This document shows, piece after piece, positions 40,625 to 49,953 of a stretch of DNA of 64,000 bases; position 1 is the first letter of the stretch, and each line of letters starts with the position of its first letter. The DNA is taken from assembly GCA_001595385.3 (NCBI GenBank), contig LVEI03000001.1, forward strand, positions 1,703,501 to 1,767,500, given 5' to 3'. The stretch comes from Deltaproteobacteria bacterium GWC2_55_46 (lineage in GTDB: Bacteria > Desulfobacterota > GWC2-55-46). The notes under the pieces were generated by a model, which saw only the letters and a program-made list of their open reading frames with translations, made no database searches and was not told the DNA's origin. A program made the translations under genes and the position numbers.

Positions 40625-42064
40625 GTGAAGATAGGCATCAAGATAAAGCTGGCGGTCATACTCTCCATCCTCCTCTTTGTGACCACCTTTACCATTGGCG
40701 CGATCCTGATCGCACACCAGAAGTCCTCCCTCGAGGAGCAGCTCCGGGCGATGGCAAGCACCATTACCCGCGAGTTCGCGAACGGCTCGAAGATACCCTT
40801 CATGCAAAAGGACAGCCTGGCCATGAACCTGGCCGTCCAGAACATACTCAAATACCCCGGCATACATGACGCCTATATCCTGAACCACAGCTTCCAGGTG
40901 GAGGCCCACAGGAACCTGCTGGAGGCGGGCACGGACTTTACCGGGTTCGGCAAGCCGCTCATCGAAGGCAAGCGGGAGGCCCCTCCGTGGCTCGTAAACG
41001 ACGGCGGCGCGGGCCTCATAACCTTTGTGGCGCCGGTCGTGTTCAGGGGCACTACCGTCGGCTATACCGTCGTCTCCTTCTCAAAAAGCTTCATCCAGGC
41101 GCAGGTGAGGCAGGCCGTCAAAAGGGTCGCCGTAATAGGTCTCGCGGCGGTCGTAGTCGTAACACTCATCTCCATACCGCTGGCCTCAGGGCTCCTGCGT
41201 CCGGTATTCAGGCTCTTCCGTGGCACAAGGGAGATCGCCATGGGCAACCTCGACTACCGTATCCCGGAGATACGGAAGGACGAGATAGGGGACCTCGTGA
41301 CCTCGTTTAACAAGATGGCGACGGAGTTAAAGAAAAAAGAGGTCATGAAGGGCGTCTTCAACCGCTATGTGAGCCAGCATGTGGCAGACGAGATATTCAG
41401 GGACCCGGAGCGGATAAGGCTCGGAGGGGACAGGCGCGAGGTCACGGTCTTCTTCGCCGACATCCGCGGCTTCACAGCCATATCGAGGAAGATGGAGCCT
41501 GAGGAGATAGTGGAGCTCCTTAACAGGTACTTCACCGTCATAACCGACGTTGTCTTCCGTTTCGAGGGCACCATAGACAAGTTCATAGGGGACGCCGTGA
41601 TGAGCGTTTTCGGCTCTCCCATTATAAGCCCAGGCCACCTCGAGCAGGGGATAAAGGCCTCGATGGCAGTAAAGTTGGCTGTCGAGAAGCTCAATAGGGA
41701 AAGGATGGCGTATGGCGCCGCCGCCCTTCATATGGGCATAGGACTGGACTCCGGAGAGGTGATAGTGGGGAACATGGGGTCGAGCGTAAGGATGGAGTAC
41801 ACCGCGGTCGGGGATACCGTCAACACCGCGTCAAGACTTACGGACCTCGCCAGGGGCGGCGACATCCTGGTAAACGAGTACGTCTACAGGATGGTGGCGG
41901 ATAACGTGGTGGCAGAGGAGATAAAGGGGGTCTCCATAAAAGGCTTCGACAAGCAGGTAACGCTCTACAACATAAGGGAGCTCTGCGGCCTGTGGAGCAG
42001 GGAGGTCGAGGGGATGGTCAGCCTCGCCTTCACTGAGCTTGAAAGGGAGGGCGTCGTTGTTTAA
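40625..42064 (+). CDS. HAMP-domain class III nucleotidyl cyclase
   Basis: A 479-residue membrane protein. One helix lies at about residues 8-28, a periplasmic sensor region at about 30-160, a second helix at about 165-190, a HAMP domain at about 190-245, and a class III cyclase domain at about 265-450. Metal ligands are Asp279 (FFADIRGF) and Asp323 (GDAVMSVFG), with the base-selecting Lys319 before it. VGDTVNTASRL is also present. Lys319 supports ATP, and hence cyclic AMP, as the product. It starts with GTG and its end overlaps the lipoprotein gene, so the two are probably coupled. Confidence 0.9.
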   Translation: MKIGIKIKLAVILSILLFVTTFTIGAILIAHQKSSLEEQLRAMASTITREFANGSKIPFMQKDSLAMNLAVQNILKYPGIHDAYILNHSFQVEAHRNLLEAGTDFTGFGKPLIEGKREAPPWLVNDGGAGLITFVAPVVFRGTTVGYTVVSFSKSFIQAQVRQAVKRVAVIGLAAVVVVTLISIPLASGLLRPVFRLFRGTREIAMGNLDYRIPEIRKDEIGDLVTSFNKMATELKKKEVMKGVFNRYVSQHVADEIFRDPERIRLGGDRREVTVFFADIRGFTAISRKMEPEEIVELLNRYFTVITDVVFRFEGTIDKFIGDAVMSVFGSPIISPGHLEQGIKASMAVKLAVEKLNRERMAYGAAALHMGIGLDSGEVIVGNMGSSVRMEYTAVGDTVNTASRLTDLARGGDILVNEYVYRMVADNVVAEEIKGVSIKGFDKQVTLYNIRELCGLWSREVEGMVSLAFTELEREGVVV

Positions 42065-42863
42065 GCTATTCATCATAGCGCTGGCCGCGCTTATGGCCGG
42101 CTGTACGCAGATGTCGTCGCGCTACGCGCGCGGCACCGAGTATGACCGCGCGGTAATACTCTACGAGAACGGCATGCTCGCCGAGGCGCGGGAGAAGGCG
42201 AGGTCGATTACAAGGAAGTCGCCCGAATACGCCTCGGCAAGGAAGCTCGTCGCGGACATAAACGTTATATCCATGCAGCTTTCCAGGCGGCACATGGAGA
42301 TCGGAGAGGACTACGAGAGGGCAGGCATCTTCGCAAAGGCCGCCTTCGAGTACAGCGAGGCGCTCAAGTTCAACCCTTCCAACATGATCGCCAGGCAGAG
42401 GCTCAGCTTCCTTAACGACGCGATAAGCTCTGGAGAGCGCCGCGAACATCCCGACAGGAAAGCCTCTGCCGCGCCGGCGAAAAAAACCGGGCGTGATGAG
42501 CCCGAGGACTTTGCCAATACCCACTACCTCAAGGGCAAGGTCTACCTCGAATCAAAGGCCTACGCGAAGGCCATAGACGAGTTTACCGCCGCAATCAAGA
42601 TAGTGCCTTCATACATGAACTCCAGAGAGCTCCTCGACAGGGCCAGGGCAGAGCGCGACAAGGCCATGGACAAGCACCTTATGAAAGGCATAGCCTATTT
42701 CCAGAGCGAGCAGATGGAGCTTGCGATAAAGGAGTGGGACGCGGTCCTTGAGCTTGACCCGTCGAACAGGGTGGCTGCCGACTACAAGTACAGGGCCGAG
42801 GTCATACTGGAGAGGCTCAAAAAGATCAGAGAGAAGCAGTCGGCCACCGGAGCCGCCTCTTAA
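42057..42863 (+). CDS. TPR-repeat lipoprotein
   Basis: A 268-residue protein. A short lipoprotein signal with lipobox LMAGC (Cys16) opens the sequence. Tetratricopeptide-like repeats follow around residues 70-110 (AGIFAKAAFEYSEALKFNPS), 155-190 (SKAYAKAIDEFTAAIKIVPS) and 205-240 (QMELAIKEWDAVLELDPS). Two FNPS/LDPS-type ends mark TPR helix B. The TTG at 42057 is preferred because GGGAGGG lies six bases upstream; it overlaps the cyclase stop by eight bases. TPR lipoproteins serve as envelope scaffolds; a role with the cyclase is inferred from the overlap. Confidence 0.82.
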   Translation: MFKLFIIALAALMAGCTQMSSRYARGTEYDRAVILYENGMLAEAREKARSITRKSPEYASARKLVADINVISMQLSRRHMEIGEDYERAGIFAKAAFEYSEALKFNPSNMIARQRLSFLNDAISSGERREHPDRKASAAPAKKTGRDEPEDFANTHYLKGKVYLESKAYAKAIDEFTAAIKIVPSYMNSRELLDRARAERDKAMDKHLMKGIAYFQSEQMELAIKEWDAVLELDPSNRVAADYKYRAEVILERLKKIREKQSATGAAS

Positions 42864-43046
42864 AGAGAACTACTGTCTTTTTAAGAAATAGCCATACATA
42901 TCCAATTCATCTCCCCAGGTCTTTAACCCCAGGTTTATCATACACCTCAGAATCTGGCACAACTGATACCGCCCAGGACCCTCTTCTTTGCCATAACCTC
43001 CAAAAAATAATAGTTTTTTTATCCAATTTGCGGTTTTAGATTTCGC

Positions 43047-43075
43047 TTGACAAAAAAAAACAGCGGGAATATAGT
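43047..43075 (+). promoter_or_regulatory. Sigma70 promoter of the dcw cluster
   Basis: TTGACA (43047-43052), 17-base spacer with an A8 run, TATAGT (43070-43075). The predicted transcription start is near 43082, about 125 bases before mraZ and just ahead of the GTGG repeats. Confidence 0.8.
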
Positions 43076-43086
43076 TAGCCCATTGC

Positions 43087-43141
43087 GTGGTATAAAGTGG
43101 TATGAAGTGGTATGAAGCTGTTCAAAAGTGGGATGGAGTGG
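43087..43141 (+). promoter_or_regulatory. MraZ operator: 10-base periodic GTGG repeats
   Basis: GTGG occurs at 43087, 43097, 43107, 43128 and 43138, with a degenerate unit GCTG at 43117. The first three units read GTGGTATAAA, GTGGTATGAA and GTGGTATGAA. MraZ of E. coli binds directly repeated GTGGG-N5 units in front of its own operon, so this should be the autoregulatory site. A further AAGTGG lies at 43185-43190, closer to the start codon. Confidence 0.75.
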
Positions 43142-43205
43142 CGATTTAACCCCGAACAATCCACAAGATAGGCTCATCTGGCCAAAGTGGATAAAGTGTT
43201 GATAA

Positions 43206-43640
43206 ATGTTCAAAGGCAGGTTCGAACACCTAATCGATTCCAAGGGCAGGCTCAGCATCCCGTCGAGGTTCAGGGAGACGCTGAACGAGAGGTATGATTC
43301 CCGCCTCGTCGTGACCAACTACGACAGCTGCCTCATCGCCTACCCGCTCGCCGAATGGCAGAAGCTGGAGGAGAAGATATCCCTTCTGCCCGAATTCAAG
43401 AAAGACACCAAGGCCTTTTTGAGGTTCTTCTATTCCAGCGCCACCGATTGCGCCATAGACAAGCTCGGGAGGATACTCCTCCCGCAAACTCTCAGGGACT
43501 ACGCGAAGCTCGAAAAGGACGTGGTCCTTATAGGCGCCTTCAGGCACATGGAGATATGGAGCAAGTCTCTGTGGGAGCAGGCCGCCTCTGCCGCCTCTCA
43601 GGAGGACATCGTCAACACCCTCGAGCGGTTGGGGCTGTAG
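43206..43640 (+). CDS. mraZ: Transcriptional regulator MraZ
   Basis: A 144-residue protein with two AbrB-like halves. The DNA-binding loops are IDSKGRLSIPSRFRE (about residues 10-24) and IDKLGRILLPQTLRD (about 82-96), both with the DxxxR pattern. MraZ represses the dcw operon through repeats in its leader, which are present upstream. It is the first gene of the cluster and is followed by rsmH after four bases. Confidence 0.95.
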   Translation: MFKGRFEHLIDSKGRLSIPSRFRETLNERYDSRLVVTNYDSCLIAYPLAEWQKLEEKISLLPEFKKDTKAFLRFFYSSATDCAIDKLGRILLPQTLRDYAKLEKDVVLIGAFRHMEIWSKSLWEQAASAASQEDIVNTLERLGL

Positions 43641-43644
43641 CCCG

Positions 43645-44577
43645 ATGGAGTTCGGCCACCTCTCCGTGATGCCAGCCGAGGTGATAGAGTACCTCGGTTG
43701 TACGCGCGCCGGCACTTATGTTGACGGCACGGTAGGCGGCGGCGGGCACGCGGCCTGGATACTCAGGGCGAACCCTGAGAACAGGCTCATCGGCATAGAC
43801 AGGGATTCGGATGCGCTTGGGGCCGCCGAGGGCGCGCTCGCCTCTTTCGGCGGCAGGTACGTGCTCGTAAAGGATAACTTCAGGAACGTGAAGGCCGTAC
43901 TCTCTCAGCTCGGCCAGGGGCCTGTCGATGGCATGCTCCTCGATCTCGGCGTCTCCTCCTACCAGCTTGAGCGCGCGGAGCGGGGCTTCAGTTTCAGGTT
44001 TAACGCAAGGCTCGACATGAGGATGGACAAGAGCGAGGCCGGGAGCGCGTATGACCTCGTCAACACCCTCGATGAAAGGGAGCTTGAGCGCGTATTCAGG
44101 GACTACGGGGAAGAGGCGCATTCAAGAAGGATCGCCAGGGCCATCCTGAGGGCCCGGTCATCAAAACCGATAGAGACGACCTGGGAGTTGGCGGAAATAG
44201 TGGCTGGGGCCGTGCCGGCCAGATTCCACGGGCAGAGGATCCACCCGGCGACCCGTGTATTCCAGGCCCTGAGGATAGCGGTAAATGACGAGCTCGGAAG
44301 CCTGATGGACGGGCTCTCCGACGGAGTTGCCTCGCTGAAGCCGGGCGGAAGGATGGTGGCGATATCCTTCCACTCTCTCGAGGACAGGATAGTGAAGAAC
44401 GCGTTCAGGGACGCCTCAACCGGCTGCGTATGCCCGCCGAGGATCCCGAAATGCGTATGCGGAAAGACCCCGCAGGCTGTAGTTATGACAAGGAAGGTCG
44501 TCTTGCCCTCGGAGGCGGAGGTGAACAGTAACCCCAGGGCCAGGAGCGCCAAGCTCAGGGCCCTGGAGAAGCTCTAG
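43645..44577 (+). CDS. rsmH: 16S rRNA (cytosine1402-N4)-methyltransferase
   Basis: A 310-residue protein that begins HLSVMPAEVIEYLGCTRAGT, with the SAM-binding region YVDGTVGGGGHAAWIL. Other family stretches are DGMLLDLGVSSYQLERAERG, RIHPATRVFQALRIAVN and VAISFHSLEDRIVKN. It methylates N4 of C1402 in 16S rRNA. It is the second gene of the dcw cluster, as is usual. The C-terminal NPRARSAKLR is the conserved end of the family. Confidence 0.95.
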   Translation: MEFGHLSVMPAEVIEYLGCTRAGTYVDGTVGGGGHAAWILRANPENRLIGIDRDSDALGAAEGALASFGGRYVLVKDNFRNVKAVLSQLGQGPVDGMLLDLGVSSYQLERAERGFSFRFNARLDMRMDKSEAGSAYDLVNTLDERELERVFRDYGEEAHSRRIARAILRARSSKPIETTWELAEIVAGAVPARFHGQRIHPATRVFQALRIAVNDELGSLMDGLSDGVASLKPGGRMVAISFHSLEDRIVKNAFRDASTGCVCPPRIPKCVCGKTPQAVVMTRKVVLPSEAEVNSNPRARSAKLRALEKL

Positions 44578-44604
44578 CAGGATGTTGCCCAAAGGAGGTC
44601 CGTT

Positions 44605-44949
44605 ATGTCGGAAGTGGTAAGCAAAAAAATGGAATTCCCCGGCGTGCTCATCGGGCAGGACGTCAAGGCGAAGAGGGACCCCAAGGACCTGAACTTCCTC
44701 TATGTAGCCGTCATATCAGCGTTCGCGGCCGTGCTCATAATCTTTGCCTTCGTCTGGAGCAGGCTGATGGTCGTGAACACCGGCTACGAGATATCGAAGG
44801 TGAATTCGGCGCGCTCGGCGCTTATAGAGCAGAACAAGAGGCTCAAGCTCGAGTACATGCGCCTTAAGTCCCCTGAGAGGATCGAGGCTATAGCCGCCGA
44901 ACTCGGATTCGTAAACCCGACAAGCGAGCAGATAGTCGTCCTTAGATGA
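44605..44949 (+). CDS. ftsL: Cell division protein FtsL
   Basis: A 114-residue protein with a cytoplasmic N-terminus, one membrane helix at about residues 29-49 (LYVAVISAFAAVLIIFAFVW) and a periplasmic leucine-zipper-like coiled coil at about 58-95. These features, and the position between rsmH and ftsI, identify FtsL, whose sequence is poorly conserved. It forms the FtsQLB complex. A good ribosome binding site (AAAGGAGG) precedes it. Its stop overlaps the ftsI start (ATGA). Confidence 0.88.
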   Translation: MSEVVSKKMEFPGVLIGQDVKAKRDPKDLNFLYVAVISAFAAVLIIFAFVWSRLMVVNTGYEISKVNSARSALIEQNKRLKLEYMRLKSPERIEAIAAELGFVNPTSEQIVVLR

Positions 44950-46904
44950 AGCGAAAGAGAGCCAGAGAGCCGAGAGGGGACCTGAAGCTCCGTATATTCC
45001 TTGTCCTTGGCTTCTTCATCGCCGTCTTTTGCGTGATCCTCTTCAGGGCCGCCCAGCTCCAGATCATAAAGGGCCCGGAGCTTAAGAAGATGGCGTCGAG
45101 GCAGCACAACAAGATCCTCAATCTGCAGTCAAAGAGGGGGGACATATACGACAGGAACCTGAAGGAGCTGGCCGTAAGCATCGAGGTAGACTCGGTCTTC
45201 GCCCAGCCTGACAAGATGGGATCCCGTCGGACGGCGGCAAAGGTCCTTTCGCCCATACTCGGGATATCGTCGCAGGAGATCGAGAAGAAGCTCAGGGGCG
45301 AGGCCAGGTTCGTATGGCTCAAGCGCCAGGTGGACCTTAACGAGGCGCAAAGGGCGGTAGTAGGCTCTCTTGACGGAATTGGCATTATAAAGGAGAGCAG
45401 GAGGTTCTATCCGAACAAGCAGCTCGCCTCGAACATAATAGGCTTTACCGGCCTTGACGCAAACGGGCTCGAGGGGGTGGAGAAGTACTACGACACGATG
45501 CTCAAGGGCTCTTCCGCGAGGCTTACCGGGGAGAAGGACGCGATAGGGAGGGTGCTCCTTTACGAGGACCTCGACAAGACCGTGCCGCTTAAGGGCATGG
45601 AGGTCGAGCTCACTATCGACAAGACCATCCAGTATGTAGCCGAGAAGGCTTTAAAGAGGGCGGTCGACGAGTCGAACGCGAAGGGCGGCACCGCCATTGT
45701 GATGGACCCCTCAACAGGGGAGATACTCGCGATGGCAAACCAGCCCTCCTTCGACCCTAACGAGCATAAGAAGTTCGGGCAGCAGCACTGGAGGAACCGC
45801 GCCATAGCCGACCTCTTTGAGCCCGGTTCGACGTTGAAGCTTTTCCTGATAGCGGCGGCCATGGAAGAGAACCTTGTGAAGCCGACGAGCCGCTTTTTCT
45901 GCGAGAACGGCAGCTACAGGGTCGCCGACAGGGTCTTCCACGACCATCACCCTTACGGCTGGCTCACGGTCTCCGAGATACTCAAGTACTCAAGCAACAT
46001 CTGCAGCGCCAAGATAGGAGAGGCGCTCGGCAAGGTCCAGCTATACAGGTACATGAAGGGTTTTGGCTTCGGCTCAAAGAACGGGATAGACCTCCCGGGC
46101 GAGGCATCGGGCCTTTTGAGGCACTACAATAACTGGTCGAAGGTGAGCCTCCATACGATCTCCTTCGGCCAGGGCATCTCGGTTTCAGGGTTGCAGCTGG
46201 TCACGGCGCTTTCCTCGATAGCAAACGGAGGGTTCCTGATGCAGCCTTACGTGGTGAGGTCGGTAAAGGGCCCCAGTGGGGTTGTTGTGACCGAATCCCA
46301 CCCTGTGATCGTAAGAAGGACCATGTCGGAAGCGACATCGAAAGAGCTTACAAAGATGATGACTGGCGTAACCGAGGAGAACGGCACAGGCACAAAGGCG
46401 GCGCTCGAGGATTTCGATGTCGCGGGAAAGACCGGCACAGCGCAGAAGCCTGATTTCAAGAGGGGCGGCTACGCACGCGGGGCTTACATGGCCTCCTTCA
46501 TGGGCTTTGTGCCAGCCGATAACCCGAGGCTCGCTATCCTCGTATCGATAGATGAGCCCAAAGGTGAATATTACGGCGGTCTTGTCGCTGGCCCCGTATT
46601 CAGGGAGATAGCCCAGGAGTCCCTTGCCTACCTCGGTGTCTTCAAGGAGAACTCGAACGCCCCGAAGGCCGAGGAGGAAGAAGAGCCGTCTAAAGATGAC
46701 GCTGGGCTGACGCAAGCTGCGGTTGAGATAGGCCCAATGGCGGTCCCGGATTTTTCCGGCAAGTCGGTCAGGATGGTCATAAGGATGGCAAAGGAGAGGT
46801 CCTTTGACGTGGAGGTAAATGGCAGCGGCAGGGCCGTGGCCCAGGCCCCTACTCCCGGCTCGTCCATACCGTCGAAGGGGCCAGTGGTGGTGGAATTCCG
46901 GTAA
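44946..46904 (+). CDS. ftsI: Septal peptidoglycan transpeptidase FtsI (PBP3) with PASTA domain
   Basis: A 652-residue penicillin-binding protein. One membrane helix lies at about residues 15-38, the dimerisation domain at about 55-220, and the transpeptidase at about 250-560 with active Ser295 (PGSTLK), the SxN motif Ser349-Asn351 and the KTG motif Lys495-Thr496-Gly497. A single PASTA domain (about 597-652, VPDFSGKSVRMVIR) ends it. FtsI cross-links septal peptidoglycan together with FtsW. The C-terminal PASTA is less common in Gram-negative FtsI of enterobacteria but usual in deltaproteobacteria (Spo-type PBPs). Confidence 0.95.
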   Translation: MKRKRAREPRGDLKLRIFLVLGFFIAVFCVILFRAAQLQIIKGPELKKMASRQHNKILNLQSKRGDIYDRNLKELAVSIEVDSVFAQPDKMGSRRTAAKVLSPILGISSQEIEKKLRGEARFVWLKRQVDLNEAQRAVVGSLDGIGIIKESRRFYPNKQLASNIIGFTGLDANGLEGVEKYYDTMLKGSSARLTGEKDAIGRVLLYEDLDKTVPLKGMEVELTIDKTIQYVAEKALKRAVDESNAKGGTAIVMDPSTGEILAMANQPSFDPNEHKKFGQQHWRNRAIADLFEPGSTLKLFLIAAAMEENLVKPTSRFFCENGSYRVADRVFHDHHPYGWLTVSEILKYSSNICSAKIGEALGKVQLYRYMKGFGFGSKNGIDLPGEASGLLRHYNNWSKVSLHTISFGQGISVSGLQLVTALSSIANGGFLMQPYVVRSVKGPSGVVVTESHPVIVRRTMSEATSKELTKMMTGVTEENGTGTKAALEDFDVAGKTGTAQKPDFKRGGYARGAYMASFMGFVPADNPRLAILVSIDEPKGEYYGGLVAGPVFREIAQESLAYLGVFKENSNAPKAEEEEEPSKDDAGLTQAAVEIGPMAVPDFSGKSVRMVIRMAKERSFDVEVNGSGRAVAQAPTPGSSIPSKGPVVVEFR

Positions 46905-47022
46905 AAGTTTGGTTTGAAAACAGAAGTGCTCTTGTGAGACAATATCATGTTGAGACCAGGCCGCTTCCCCGGTTGAGCCGGAGGCGCAAGTAGCCGGTTT
47001 CCCAAGTGTTTTAAGAGGCAGT

Positions 47023-48537
47023 ATGAAACTTAGCAAGATAACGCCTTTTCTCGGCTGCGAAGTCCTCGGAAGCGTTGACATAGAGATAACCGGCATCACC
47101 TCTGACTCAAGGAATATCGAGAAAGACCCCCGTCCTGGTTTCGGCCCCCTTTTCGCGGCAATACCCGGAGAGCACGTCGATGGCCATTCCTTCATCCCTG
47201 CGGCCTCGTCCGCCGGGGCCGCCGCAGTCCTGGCGGAAAGGGAGACGGCGTCGGTATCCGCGACCCAGGTCATAGTGCCGGAGATAAAGGAGGCCCTCTC
47301 AATGGCCTCCGACGTTTTCTACGGCGAGCCGTCGAAGGGGCTCTTCGTGATAGGCGTTACAGGCACGAACGGAAAGACGACCACGACCTATCTTGTAGAA
47401 TCGGTGCTCAGGCAGGCGGGCTTTAACCCGGGCGTCATCGGCACGGTGAACTACCGCTACAGCGGTAAGACCTTCCCGGCCCCGCACACGACACCTCAGT
47501 CCCCTGAGCTTCAGTCGATGCTCAAAGAGATGCTCGACGCCGGGGTAACGCACTGCGTAATGGAAGTATCATCCCATGCCCTCGAGCAGAAGAGGGCGGC
47601 CCACTGCAGGTTTAAGACAGGCGTTTTCACGAACCTTACTCACGACCACCTCGACTATCATAAGACGATGGATGAGTACTTCAGGTGCAAGTCCATCCTT
47701 TTTGACATGCTTCGCGCCTCGGGCGGCGCTTCCATAATAAACGTGGACGACCCCTGGGGAAGGAAGCTCGCTTCTGTGACCCCGGGAGCCATCACCTTCA
47801 GCCTCAGGGAGGGCGCGTCAATATGCCCGAAGAAGTACTCTCTCCTTGAAGGGAGGACAGAGGCCGAGGTCTCGACACCCGCCGGGGATATAGAGATATC
47901 GTCGCACCTGGTCGGCGAGTACAACCTCTACAACATCCTCGGCGCGATAGGTGTTGCGATATCCGCGCGTATAAAGCCTGACGCGATAGCGTCTGGCATA
48001 AATTCCCTTGAGCGCGTGCCCGGAAGGCTTGAGAAGATCGAGTCCGCCGGCAGCGGCTTCAGGGCCTATGTCGATTACGCGCATACAGGGGACGCCCTTG
48101 AAAGGGCGCTCCTTGCGTTAAGGCCGGTCACGAGCGGCAGGCTCATAACGGTCTTCGGCTGCGGCGGCAACAGGGACAGGCTCAAGAGGCCCAGGATGGG
48201 TGAGATAGCATCGAGGCTTTCTGACCTTACTATCGTAACGTCCGACAACCCGAGGGACGAAGAGCCGCTTGAGATAATCAAGGAAATAGAGGCCGGCATA
48301 CAGGGCATATCCAAGCTGCCTTCGAATGAGAGGCCGGTTAAAAGATGCTACATGGTCATACCCGACCGGAGGGAGGCCATAATGAAGGCGGTCGGGGCCG
48401 CGGGCAAGGGAGATACCATACTGGTGGCCGGCAAGGGGCATGAGGACTACCAGATAATAAAGGGCGTGAAGCACCATTTCGACGACTTCGAGGTGCTCTG
48501 CGATTCGATACGCGGCGCGGCTGCCGCTGGGGCCTGA
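47023..48537 (+). CDS. murE: UDP-MurNAc-tripeptide synthetase MurE
   Basis: A 504-residue Mur ligase. The ATP-binding loop is [11 protein letters not shown] with Lys118. The carbamylated lysine is Lys223 (YFRCKS). The substrate motif is Asp408-Asn409-Pro410-Arg411, the DNPR box that selects meso-diaminopimelate. The reaction adds meso-DAP to UDP-MurNAc-L-Ala-D-Glu in the cytoplasm. It lies 118 bases after ftsI with no strong internal promoter seen, and overlaps murF by one base. Confidence 0.96.
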   Translation: MKLSKITPFLGCEVLGSVDIEITGITSDSRNIEKDPRPGFGPLFAAIPGEHVDGHSFIPAASSAGAAAVLAERETASVSATQVIVPEIKEALSMASDVFYGEPSKGLFVIGVTGTNGKTTTTYLVESVLRQAGFNPGVIGTVNYRYSGKTFPAPHTTPQSPELQSMLKEMLDAGVTHCVMEVSSHALEQKRAAHCRFKTGVFTNLTHDHLDYHKTMDEYFRCKSILFDMLRASGGASIINVDDPWGRKLASVTPGAITFSLREGASICPKKYSLLEGRTEAEVSTPAGDIEISSHLVGEYNLYNILGAIGVAISARIKPDAIASGINSLERVPGRLEKIESAGSGFRAYVDYAHTGDALERALLALRPVTSGRLITVFGCGGNRDRLKRPRMGEIASRLSDLTIVTSDNPRDEEPLEIIKEIEAGIQGISKLPSNERPVKRCYMVIPDRREAIMKAVGAAGKGDTILVAGKGHEDYQIIKGVKHHFDDFEVLCDSIRGAAAAGA

Positions 48538-49928
48538 TGAGACCTTTGACTGTAGCGGAGATAGCCTCTGTCGTAAGCGGCGGGCTCAAGGGCTCGGGGC
48601 AGACGATCGTGTCCGGGGTCTCGACCGATTCCCGGAATGTCGCCACAGGGGAGATATTCTTCGCGCTCAAGGGGCCCAACTTTGACGGCCACGCCTTTGT
48701 GGCCCAGGTCTTCGCGAAGGGGGCCTCTGCCGCTGTCGTGGAAACAACAGCGGGGCTCGAAGGGCTTCCCGCATCCGCCGTGGTCATCGTCGTAAAGGAT
48801 ACGCTTCGGGCCCTTGGCGCGCTCGCCTCATACGTAAGGAGACTCTACAGGATACCTTTTGTGGCTGTAACGGGCAGCGCTGGCAAGACAACGACCAAGG
48901 AGATGATAGCCTCGATACTTTCAAGGTCGAGGAACGTTCTTAAGACCGAGGGGAACAAGAACAACCTGATAGGCGTCCCGCTTACGCTTTTCAGGCTCGA
49001 ACCCGCGCATGATGCCGCTGTCATAGAACTCGGCATAAGCGAGGACTGGGAGATGGAGCGGCTCGTAGACATGTGCGCCCCCGATGTGGCGGTCATAACG
49101 AATATAGGCAGGGGACATCTTGCCACGCTCGGCTCGCTCGATGGGGTGGCAAGGGCCAAGGGGCCGCTCTATACGCGCTTGGGCGCTCACGGGGTAAAGG
49201 TCGTGAACCTTGACGACCCCTGGGTCGTCAAGGCCGCTGGCGCTGGCGGGGCCTCGGTCACATATGGCTTAAAGCAAAAAGCGGACGTTTCGGTTGAAAG
49301 CTACAGGGTCGAGGAAGGGTTCGGGGGCGTTACCGCGGTCTATGACGTTGGCGGGAGGAAAGTAGAGGCCAGGTTTACTACCCCGGGCATCACCAACGTT
49401 GTGAACGGCGCGGCCGCCATAGCGGCGACCCTTGCGCTGGGCGCGCCTTTAGAGGATATGGCAGAGGGGTTGCGGGCCTACTCACCCGTGAAGGGCAGGA
49501 TGACGGTCGTTGTGGCGGGCGGATTGACTATCCTTGACGACACCTATAACGCCAACCCCGAGTCTATGGCCTCCGCGTTAAGAACACTCGGCGCCGCGAG
49601 GGGGAGGAAGGTGGCGGTCCTCGGGGACATGCTCGAGCTCGGAGAGGCAAGCGAGAGCGAGCACGCCTCTATCGGGGCGCTCGCCGCCGGTGTCGGGGTA
49701 GACGTGCTCGTGGCCATAGGGGCCCTGTCCGCCAGGACAGCCGAAGGGGCGCGCTCCGCTGGTTTGAGGGCGGTATTCGATTTCAGGGATAAAAAAACGG
49801 CCCTCGCTTCCCTTCGGGCCATAGTCGCGGAAGGCGATACGGTGCTTGTGAAGGGTTCCAGGGGTGTCGCTCTCGAAGATGTTGTCGAAGGGCTTAAAGA
49901 GCTTGCCCCGTCAAGGGAGTGCGTGTAA
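48537..49928 (+). CDS. murF: UDP-MurNAc-pentapeptide synthetase MurF
   Basis: A 463-residue Mur ligase with the ATP loop VTGSAGKTTTKEMIASIL near residue 110. NLIGVPLTLFRLEP, ELGISEDWEMERLVDMCAPD, and the central LDDTYNANPESM are typical of MurF. It adds D-Ala-D-Ala to the UDP-MurNAc-tripeptide. The start codon overlaps the murE stop by one base (TGATGA). Length is normal. Confidence 0.96.
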   Translation: MRPLTVAEIASVVSGGLKGSGQTIVSGVSTDSRNVATGEIFFALKGPNFDGHAFVAQVFAKGASAAVVETTAGLEGLPASAVVIVVKDTLRALGALASYVRRLYRIPFVAVTGSAGKTTTKEMIASILSRSRNVLKTEGNKNNLIGVPLTLFRLEPAHDAAVIELGISEDWEMERLVDMCAPDVAVITNIGRGHLATLGSLDGVARAKGPLYTRLGAHGVKVVNLDDPWVVKAAGAGGASVTYGLKQKADVSVESYRVEEGFGGVTAVYDVGGRKVEARFTTPGITNVVNGAAAIAATLALGAPLEDMAEGLRAYSPVKGRMTVVVAGGLTILDDTYNANPESMASALRTLGAARGRKVAVLGDMLELGEASESEHASIGALAAGVGVDVLVAIGALSARTAEGARSAGLRAVFDFRDKKTALASLRAIVAEGDTVLVKGSRGVALEDVVEGLKELAPSRECV

Positions 49929-49953
49929 CTTTTAAGAAGGAAAGAAGCAAGGG

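Larger units (their letters stand above)
42864..43205. other. Intergenic region upstream of mraZ
   Basis: About 340 AT-rich bases with no gene. They contain an 8-base direct repeat CCCCAGGT at 42913-42920 and 42927-42934, the dcw promoter, and the GTGG repeats listed next. Confidence 0.7.

Noticed and set aside
43087-43141. Short regular repeats that could suggest a CRISPR array
   Set aside because: The period is only 10 bases and there are no spacers; position and sequence fit MraZ binding sites.
46185-47273. Open frame of 362 codons on the - strand
   Set aside because: Opposite to ftsI and murE; no domain and no start signal.
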